The position numbers and the translations under genes are program-made. Under the pieces are notes generated by a model that searched no databases, had not been told where the DNA came from, and was given only the letters and a program-made list of their open reading frames with translations. From contig NZ_BAGL01000063.1 of the NCBI RefSeq assembly GCF_000308875.1, forward strand, positions 186,001 to 250,000: a stretch of 64,000 nt of DNA, in the 5' to 3' direction. Source of the DNA: Nocardia transvalensis NBRC 15921. GTDB lineage: Bacteria > Actinomycetota > Actinomycetes > Mycobacteriales > Mycobacteriaceae. Shown here piece after piece: positions 58,174 through 64,000 of this stretch. Within the stretch, counting starts at the first letter, position 1. The number at the start of each line of letters is the position of its first letter.

Positions 58174-59466
58174 ATGCAACACGTGGATGCGGGAATCGAA
58201 ACCGCTGAGGTAGTCATCGTCGGTTCGGGCTTCGGCGGACTCGCCGCCGCGAAGCAGCTGAGCAAGTCGGGGGTCAACTACGTACTCATCTCGAGCACGC
58301 CCGAACATCTGTTTCAGCCGCTGCTCTACCAAGTAGCGACCGGTGTGCTGCCCAGCACGGACATCGCCCCGCCGATCGCGCAGATCCTGCACCGGCACAA
58401 GGGCGCCGACGTGCGGCAGGGCAAGGTCGTCGATATCGATGCCGACGGCGCGGTGCTCACCTACGAGACGGCGGACGGCCCACGCCGGATCCGCTACGGC
58501 TCGCTGATCGCCGCCACCGGCGCCAACCAGTCCTATTTCGGCCGTGACGATTTCGCCGAGAAGACCTATTCGCTGAAGACCATCGACGACGCCAAGCGGC
58601 TGCGCACGCAGATCGAGCGGGTGTTCGCCGAGGCGGCGACCGCCGATCCCGATTCGCGCGAGCGGTTGCTGAGCTTCGTGGTCGTCGGCGCCGGCCCGAC
58701 GGGCGTCGAGGTCGCCGGTCAGCTCAAGGAACTCGCGAAAAGGTACTACCACCAGGAGATCTCGGTGTCGCTGGTGGAGGGCGCCCCGGCCGTGCTGCCC
58801 CCGTTCGGCGGCAGCCTGTCGCAGTACGCGCGAGAGTCGCTGGCGCGCAACGGCGTCGAGGTGCTGCTGGATACCTTCGTCACCGATATCGAGGCGGGCA
58901 AGGTCACGGTCAAGACCAAGGACGGCGTGGAGCGCGGCATCGGCGCGGAGACCGTGGTCTGGTCGGCCGGTGTGCAGGCGGGCGGCTTCGCGAAGCTGCT
59001 GGCCGAGGCGACCGGTTGCGAGACCGACCGCGCCGGCCGGCTGCTGATCAACCAGGACTGCACCGTGGGCGGGCATGCCGACATCTACGCGATCGGCGAT
59101 ATGACCTCGCTCAACGGCTACCCCGGGCAGTCGCCGACGGCGATGCAGGAGGGCCGCCACGTCGCCGACATCATCCGGCGCAAGAAGCAGGCCGGCACCC
59201 CCTTCGTGTACTGGGACAAGGGGTCGATGGCGGTGATCAGCCGGTTCAGCGCGGTCACCAAGCTGAACGACAAGATCAAGTTCACCGGACTGGTCGCGTG
59301 GGTGACGTGGCTGGCGGTGCACCTGTTCTATCTGGTCGGCTTCCGCAACCGCTTCGTGGCGGTGATGTCGTGGCTGGTGGCATTCATCGGCAGCGGGCGG
59401 CCCGGATTCAACGAGGAGAAGTCCGGCGGGGCGCAGGCTCCCGAATCGCCGCGGAAAGCGGCCTAG
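58174..59466 (+). CDS. ndh: Type II NADH dehydrogenase (NDH-2)
   Basis: A 430-residue flavoprotein that oxidises NADH and reduces menaquinone without pumping protons. The FAD motif is GSGFGG (17-22), the NADH motif GAGPTG (172-177), and the substrate-side signature EHLFQPLLYQVATGVL is present, with AIGDM before the C-terminal part. A hydrophobic segment (about 371-400) anchors it to the membrane. The ATG at 58174 has AAGGAGG upstream. A terminator hairpin follows the stop. Confidence 0.95.
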   Translation: MQHVDAGIETAEVVIVGSGFGGLAAAKQLSKSGVNYVLISSTPEHLFQPLLYQVATGVLPSTDIAPPIAQILHRHKGADVRQGKVVDIDADGAVLTYETADGPRRIRYGSLIAATGANQSYFGRDDFAEKTYSLKTIDDAKRLRTQIERVFAEAATADPDSRERLLSFVVVGAGPTGVEVAGQLKELAKRYYHQEISVSLVEGAPAVLPPFGGSLSQYARESLARNGVEVLLDTFVTDIEAGKVTVKTKDGVERGIGAETVVWSAGVQAGGFAKLLAEATGCETDRAGRLLINQDCTVGGHADIYAIGDMTSLNGYPGQSPTAMQEGRHVADIIRRKKQAGTPFVYWDKGSMAVISRFSAVTKLNDKIKFTGLVAWVTWLAVHLFYLVGFRNRFVAVMSWLVAFIGSGRPGFNEEKSGGAQAPESPRKAA

Positions 59467-59482
59467 TCGCACAACAGCTCGG

Positions 59483-59512
59483 ACCCTCCGACGCCGCGAG
59501 GCCTCGGAGGGT
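59483..59512. terminator. Bidirectional terminator between the NDH-2 gene and the convergent SDR gene
   Basis: Arms ACCCTCCGA (59483-59491) and TCGGAGGGT (59504-59512) form a perfect 9-bp stem, followed by TTCG. It lies between two convergent stops. Confidence 0.7.
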
Positions 59513-59536
59513 TTCGTCGTTGCGGGGTGGGTCGTC

Positions 59537-60241
59537 CTACGCCGCGCGTTCCACCTCCTGGTCCGTCGTCGCCATCTCGAACAGTTCCTCCGCCAGCACG
59601 TCCGGTTCGACGCGCGGCACCTCGTTGGGCTCCACCGCGGCGAAATGCCCGGAGTCGTACAGCCGCTGGGCCGCACTCGTCTCGATCAGCCTGTCGATCA
59701 GCAGGGTACCGACGCGCACACCCTGGGAACGCACCTGCTCGTCCACGGCGTACAGATAGTTCAGCAGGCCCGACTGCGGCACACCCACGCTGGCGAGCGC
59801 CGCCTGCGGCCGCCGCGCCACGCTCCCCTGCGCGATCAGCGCGGCGCCGGAGCCCCGCTCGGCCATCCCCGGGAGCAGCGCGTGCAGGATCCGGATCGGC
59901 GTCGTCAGCCGCAGGGGCAGCCACGACAGCATGGTGTCGACGTCCAGCGACAGCGCGTCGACCGGCAGGTGGGTGACATCGCCGGGGCTGTAGACCACGA
60001 CGTCCGGAATGCCGTGGCGCTGCCGCAGCTCGGCCAGGGCGGCATCGACCTGAGCGTCGTCGGCCAGGTCGGCGAGCAACACGTCGGCGTCGATGCCGTC
60101 GGCGGCCAGGGCGCCGCGCACCCGGTCCAGCGTGCCGGGATTGCGCGCGATCAGCGTGACCGAGTACCCGGCGCGGCCGAATCGGCGCGCGGCCGCCAGG
60201 CCGAGGGCGGGACCGGCGCCGAAAATCGCCAGATGGGGCAT
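59537..60241 (-). CDS. SDR-fold protein with degenerate active site
   Basis: A 234-residue Rossmann protein. The nucleotide site reads FGAGPALGLA near the start, and QGSVARR occupies the catalytic Ser position. Where YxxxK should be, the sequence is VPQSGLLNY, so the Tyr-Lys pair seems missing. It may bind NAD(P) without classical SDR catalysis. The ATG at 60241 was chosen because GGAG lies 6 nt upstream; an ATG at 60253 is possible. It is divergent from the TetR gene, with tandem operators between them, so it is the likely target of that repressor. Confidence 0.8.
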   Translation of the reverse strand: MPHLAIFGAGPALGLAAARRFGRAGYSVTLIARNPGTLDRVRGALAADGIDADVLLADLADDAQVDAALAELRQRHGIPDVVVYSPGDVTHLPVDALSLDVDTMLSWLPLRLTTPIRILHALLPGMAERGSGAALIAQGSVARRPQAALASVGVPQSGLLNYLYAVDEQVRSQGVRVGTLLIDRLIETSAAQRLYDSGHFAAVEPNEVPRVEPDVLAEELFEMATTDQEVERAA

Positions 60242-60260
60242 GGCCGTCTCCATTCTTCCA

Positions 60261-60305
60261 GTTAAGTTGAGAACCCACTCAATTTGAGCGGACTCTCAAC
60301 TTAAC
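60261..60305. promoter_or_regulatory. Tandem operator: two TTGAG-N6-CTCAA sites within a 12-bp inverted repeat
   Basis: TTGAG/CTCAA pairs occur at 60267-60282 and 60284-60299, 17 bp apart. The outer sequences GTTAAGTTGAGA (60261-60272) and TCTCAACTTAAC (60294-60305) are exact reverse complements. The array sits between the SDR gene and the TetR gene. Spacing of one and a half helical turns suggests two repressor dimers on opposite faces, as in several TetR systems. Confidence 0.75.
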
Positions 60306-60344
60306 CCGAAATCGAGAGGGTGTTCAACTTGTTAGGCTGAGGCC

Positions 60345-61010
60345 ATGGTCGATGTGATCGAGCCGGGTCGGGACGGCGCCCCGCCGCGCCCGCGCCGCCG
60401 CGACGCCCGGGACAATCGCGAGCGCATCGCGGCCGCCGCGAAGGATCGCTTCACCCGGGAGGGGCTCGAGGCCTCGCTCAACGCCATCGCCCGCGAGGCG
60501 GGTGTCAGCATCGGCACGCTCTACAACCACTTCCCCACCCGCGAGGCGCTGATCAACGAGACTATGCTGGACTGCGTCGAACGTTCGGTGGTGCTCGCGG
60601 AGAACGCGTTACGCGCCCCCGATCCCTGGACCGGCCTGGTCGACCACCTGACGATGCTGGCCGAATGGCAGGCCGCCGATCGCGGGTTCACCGATATCTG
60701 CGTGTATTCGCTACCGGCCGAGAGTCCGGTCGAGCAGGCGAAACATCGGGGGCACACGCTGTTTCAGCAGCTGATCGCGCGGGCCCGGGAATCCGGGGCG
60801 CTGCGCGCCGATGTCGACGTTCCCGATATCGGGCTCATGCTGTGGGCCGTGGTGCGGGCCACGGAGGGTATTCGCGCGGCGGCTCCCGACGCCTGGCGCC
60901 GCCACCTGGCGATCCTCCTGGACGGTCTGCGCGCCGACGCCGCCCGGCCGCTGCCGGGAGCGCCGCTGCCCGCCGAGTTACTGCGCACCGCAATGACGAT
61001 CGGCCGGTAG
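60345..61010 (+). CDS. TetR-family transcriptional regulator
   Basis: A 221-residue TetR protein with an N-terminal helix-turn-helix (about 25-70: NRERIAAAAKDRFTREG, NAIAREAGVSIGTLYNHFPTRE) and a helical ligand domain behind it. TAGGCT (60333-60338) ends 6 nt before the ATG, so it is probably leaderless and under its own tandem operator. It is expected to repress itself and the divergent SDR gene. Confidence 0.94.
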   Translation: MVDVIEPGRDGAPPRPRRRDARDNRERIAAAAKDRFTREGLEASLNAIAREAGVSIGTLYNHFPTREALINETMLDCVERSVVLAENALRAPDPWTGLVDHLTMLAEWQAADRGFTDICVYSLPAESPVEQAKHRGHTLFQQLIARARESGALRADVDVPDIGLMLWAVVRATEGIRAAAPDAWRRHLAILLDGLRADAARPLPGAPLPAELLRTAMTIGR

Positions 61011-61021
61011 CGGGCGGCAGG

Positions 61022-61816
61022 TCATTCGGGCTTGCGGCCGCTGGTGCACAGGAAGTGGTAGAACCAGGCCCGGAAACGCGAGTCGAGCATGAGTTCGCGG
61101 TAGTGCTCGAGTTCGTCACGGGTGACGCCGCATTCCAGCAGCAGCGATTCGGCCCGGACGGTGAGGTTGCGATGCAGCAGGCAGCCCTCGTCGCCGCCGC
61201 TGACGGTCCGGGAGTATTCGACGCTGCCGATATCGGCCAGCCCGGCCTCGGTCATCCGGTCGTCCACCTGGCCGGCCCAGTCGAAGCTGATACCCAGGCG
61301 CGGGGCGACCACGCCGTGCGAGAGCGACATGACCTTCGCCCACACGTCCTCGTCGGCCAGCGTGGGCGCGGACAGGGTGGCCTGGGGCCGCCGGTCGACA
61401 TCGCCGATCACCAGCCATCCGCCGGGCGCCAGCGCCTCGACGAGGGTGGTGAAGATCTGCTCGCGCCGCGGCAGGCGCATGAGGAGCAGGCGGGCGTGGA
61501 TGAGGTCGAAGGGTCCGTCGACGGGGAGCCCGCCGGCCAGATCATGCTCGTACACTTCGACATTCGGCCCCGGATCGAGAAAGGCGGCGTTCTTGTCGAC
61601 GGCGACGACGGATCCGGACGGGCCGACGCGATCGGCGAGCCATCGCGCGATCGATCCGGCGCCCGCCCCGAGTTCCAGGCACCGCGCGCCCGGCCCGATC
61701 CCCGTCGACCGCAGGCAATCCGTGGTGATCGCATCGAAGAGGGTCTCGACGTAACCGAGATGCTCCCGGCCCAGCTCGGTACCTTCGGCATCGAAAATGT
61801 AGGGTTCCGTCTGCAT
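61022..61816 (-). CDS. Class I SAM-dependent methyltransferase
   Basis: A 264-residue methyltransferase with motif I CLELGAGAGSIARWL (about 46-60), AVDKN for the acidic loop, and DLIHARLLLMRLPRRE as the conserved post-motif of small-molecule methyltransferases. The ATG at 61816 has GGGAGGGAG upstream; the longer frame to 61846 was rejected. It converges with the TetR gene (11 bp between stops). The substrate is unknown. Confidence 0.85.
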   Translation of the reverse strand: MQTEPYIFDAEGTELGREHLGYVETLFDAITTDCLRSTGIGPGARCLELGAGAGSIARWLADRVGPSGSVVAVDKNAAFLDPGPNVEVYEHDLAGGLPVDGPFDLIHARLLLMRLPRREQIFTTLVEALAPGGWLVIGDVDRRPQATLSAPTLADEDVWAKVMSLSHGVVAPRLGISFDWAGQVDDRMTEAGLADIGSVEYSRTVSGGDEGCLLHRNLTVRAESLLLECGVTRDELEHYRELMLDSRFRAWFYHFLCTSGRKPE

Positions 61817-62057
61817 CGTGCTCCCTCCCACAAGGCTGCCACGCAAGCATCCCAGACACCGTGTCCATCAGGCTTCGCACAGCACTACCCACCCGTGGTG
61901 ACCTGCTGCGGAACGGGCGAGTGCGCCGGCACGGCACTCAGCCCTCAGACGTTGAAACCCCCTACCGGACAACAGCTTTGATCCCCCCTACTGTACGCGC
62001 GGCAGAATAACGGCGCTTCGCCAGCTGTTGTCCGGCACGCATCGACCCGGTAGCCGA

Positions 62058-63714
62058 CTACTCCCCCGCGTCTCCGGACCTGGTGCGAAGCAAGGGGATC
62101 CGAACAGCCTCGACGGCCTGCGTCACCGCCGCGCAGTCGGACTCGGTGAACCCGGCGATGTTGTCATCGATGTTGTTGCGGCACACCGTGGTCAGAGTGC
62201 TTGCCAGGGCGGGATAGCCGGCGCTGGGATATAGCTGGGTCTGGACGGTCCAGTACAGCGAGGCGGCCTTCGCGAGGCCGATGCCGCCGATGACGCGCCC
62301 GCCCGCTCGCCCGCCATCGGTGATCAGGGCGGCGAGTCTGTTGCCCACGCCGCTGTTGGTGTGGACGCCGCCGTTGTCCGGGGCCGGGTGGGCGCCGGAG
62401 TGGGTCGCCGGCGCCCAGCCCGGGCCCCGGTAGGTCTCCGGCTGCGGATCGGGGCCCGAGCGTGGCGACCGCATATCCCGGACGACGCCGACGGCGGTGC
62501 CGTTCCCGATCTTCCACCGGTCGGCGGGCAGGCCGCGGGCAGTGGCCAGTTCGGTGAACTCGCCGAAGACGTCGGACATGGATTCGTTGACCGCACCGGA
62601 CTCGTTGACGTAGTTCAGGCCGCTCGTGCGCTCGGTGACGCCGTGGGTGATCTCGTGGGCGAGGACGTCGAGACCGAGGACCGCGCCGCCGAGGACCGCG
62701 CCCCGCCCGCCGGTCCAGTAGGCGTTGGCGTAGGGGCAGGTCTCGGCACAGACACGCACGGTGGCGCGCAGAGCCTTACCGCCGCCGTCGCCGAGGTCGA
62801 CGCCGATCAGATCGGTCAGGCTGCCGAGGTCGGTGTAGTGGCGGTAGAACGTCTCGGTATCACCGAGCCAGCCGTAGACCCGGTTGGCGTCCTCGTTCCC
62901 GGCGACGCGGGGCTGCCCCTCCGATCGCACCACGGGATAACTTCCCGCGGCCCCGCACGGCGTGCCGATCCTCCGCTCCTCGCCCTGTGAATCCGCGTCA
63001 CACACCGCACGCGCGAGGCTCCGGCCGGTCGTCCAGGCATCGAGGACCTCCGCCCCGGGCCCGGCCGCGACGAAGACCCGCCACAGGTCGCCGGCGGCCG
63101 CGACGTCGAAGCGATAGGCGGGGATCGCCGCGACGTCCGGCCCGTCGCCGTCGATCAGGCTCGGATCGAACCAGGCCGCCGACTCGGTGCGCACAGCCAG
63201 CGTGTCCGCCGCGGACCTGGACGCCCCGGCCACCGTGCCGAGAGCCGCCCGGCGAGCGGCCGCCGTCGGCGCGACCCCCTCCGGTGGATAGCTCCCGTGC
63301 GTGTGTGCGGTCAGCGCACCGGTCGCCGACAGCAGCGCGCCGTCCGGCCGCAGCGACAGCGCGACGCCCGCGCCGTGGACGGGAACCCCGGCGATCCGTT
63401 GCGACAGCCGCACGGTACTTCCGCCCGCGCCCCGCCACCGTATCCACGACGAGATCCGCTGCGGCGCCGAACAACTGCCTGATATCGGTGGCGTGCGCCA
63501 GTGCCGCCGCGCCGGGATCGGCGGGCCGGGCCCCCGGCGGCGGAACCGGCCGGTCCGGAACGATCTGGCGGACCGCGCCGTGCGCACTCACGTGCACCTG
63601 CTTCGGCGCGGCCGGCAGCGCCGGTGGGCTCGGCTCGGCCCCGGCCGGACCTACCAGCAGCATCGATACAGCTACGACGACCGTGACCCACAGGCCACGC
63701 GAACAGACCTTCAT
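62058..63714 (-). pseudogene. Secreted M4 (thermolysin-like) metalloprotease, split by an apparent frameshift
   Basis: The ATG at 63714, with GGGGGAAG upstream, starts a signal peptide (residues 1-26, hydrophobic core VTVVVAVSMLLVG, then AGA). The frame then gives a propeptide up to LVVDTVAG at about residue 94. From there the homology continues in another frame: TVRLSQRIAGVPVHGAG (FTP propeptide), catalytic HEITH with Glu ligand in NESMSDVFGE, and a C-terminal domain ending at the TAG at 62058. The switch lies near 63420-63440 in a G-rich run and needs a net one-base shift. This is either a real mutation or a sequencing error; everything else looks intact. Confidence 0.8.
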
Positions 63715-63869
63715 CGTGTCTTCCCCCTGCGATTTCCGATGGATGTGGACAACCGCTGCCCGCGATCGAGCCGATCGCGTCCCCGCCGTGCCCCCCTCGG
63801 ACCGTCCGACCCGCCCGATGTGAACTCCCCGAATTCGATTGCCGGAGGGGATGTCTCGCGGCGAAACCG

Positions 63870-64000
63870 CTACAGCTTCGCCAGCACCTTCCCCACCGTC
63901 AGCCAGGTGCGGGTGGTGATGTCCTTGCCGTACACGCTCTCCAGCCATGCCATGTGGTTCGGCGTGGAACTCGACATGTTGTCGATGACCGCCAGGAGGG
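63870..64000 (-). CDS. C-terminal end of an unidentified protein (5' part outside window)
   Basis: A minus-strand frame enters at the window edge and ends at the TAG at 63870-63872. About 43 residues are visible, including NHMAWLESVYGKD and TTRTWLTVGKVLAKL. Codon use fits a real gene. I do not recognise the family. It lies upstream of the protease gene on the same strand. Confidence 0.55.
   Translation of the reverse strand, partial: LLAVIDNMSSSTPNHMAWLESVYGKDITTRTWLTVGKVLAKL

Overview
The window looks like chromosomal DNA of a mycolic-acid actinobacterium, most likely a Nocardia. The DNA is very GC-rich, with G or C at almost every third codon position. Several housekeeping genes match a block that, from memory, is contiguous in Mycobacterium tuberculosis (Rv3015c and Rv3024c to Rv3032): a MetE-like protein, mnmA, iscS, a PlsC-type acyltransferase, an OlsB-like GNAT, a GT4 glycosyltransferase, a GH57 enzyme, a methyltransferase, etfB and etfA. 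A conservon (cvnABCD plus two P450 genes) and a large fatty-acid-primed PKS also fit Nocardia. The species cannot be named from the sequence.

Layout. 0-4.3 kb: an unknown gene tail, a small membrane protein, the MetE-like gene, and mnmA-iscS. 4.4-14.4 kb: accessory genes on both strands (patatin, DesA3-like desaturase, PucR regulator, methyltransferases, stand-alone CheB-like methylesterase, ABC-F protein with a possible leader peptide, alpha/beta hydrolase). 14.6-38.5 kb: a 24-kb minus-strand lipopolyketide operon. 39.0-40.8 kb: PlsC/OlsB lipid pair. 41.0-49.5 kb: ABC exporter with a PadR regulator, the GT4-GH57-methyltransferase polysaccharide operon, and etfBA. This block is inverted relative to the M. 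tuberculosis order and has the same palindromic repeat at each end. 49.5-57.1 kb: DUF1707 protein, antibiotic phosphotransferase, and the conservon. 57.2-64 kb: LysR, NDH-2, SDR/TetR pair, methyltransferase, a frameshifted M4 metalloprotease, and a truncated gene.

The most interesting system is the operon 38548-14733. One 6335-residue protein carries FAAL-ACP, three PKS modules (the first with an eroded AT, the second with a vestigial plus a complete AT and no KR, the third complete), then a condensation domain with intact HHxxxD and an FkbH-type HAD domain. The next gene encodes ACP-thioester reductase plus an extra C-terminal domain. An alpha/beta hydrolase with Cys in place of the nucleophilic Ser and a short-chain dehydrogenase follow. 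Three of these junctions are 4-nt overlaps or a 1-nt gap. I infer that a fatty acid is activated, extended three times, condensed with an FkbH-derived glyceryl unit on the ACP of the second protein, and released reductively. The product would be an unusual glyceryl-ester or aldehyde/alcohol lipopolyketide. This is a hypothesis from domain order; no chemistry can be seen in DNA.

No tRNA, rRNA, CRISPR array, transposase or phage gene was found.
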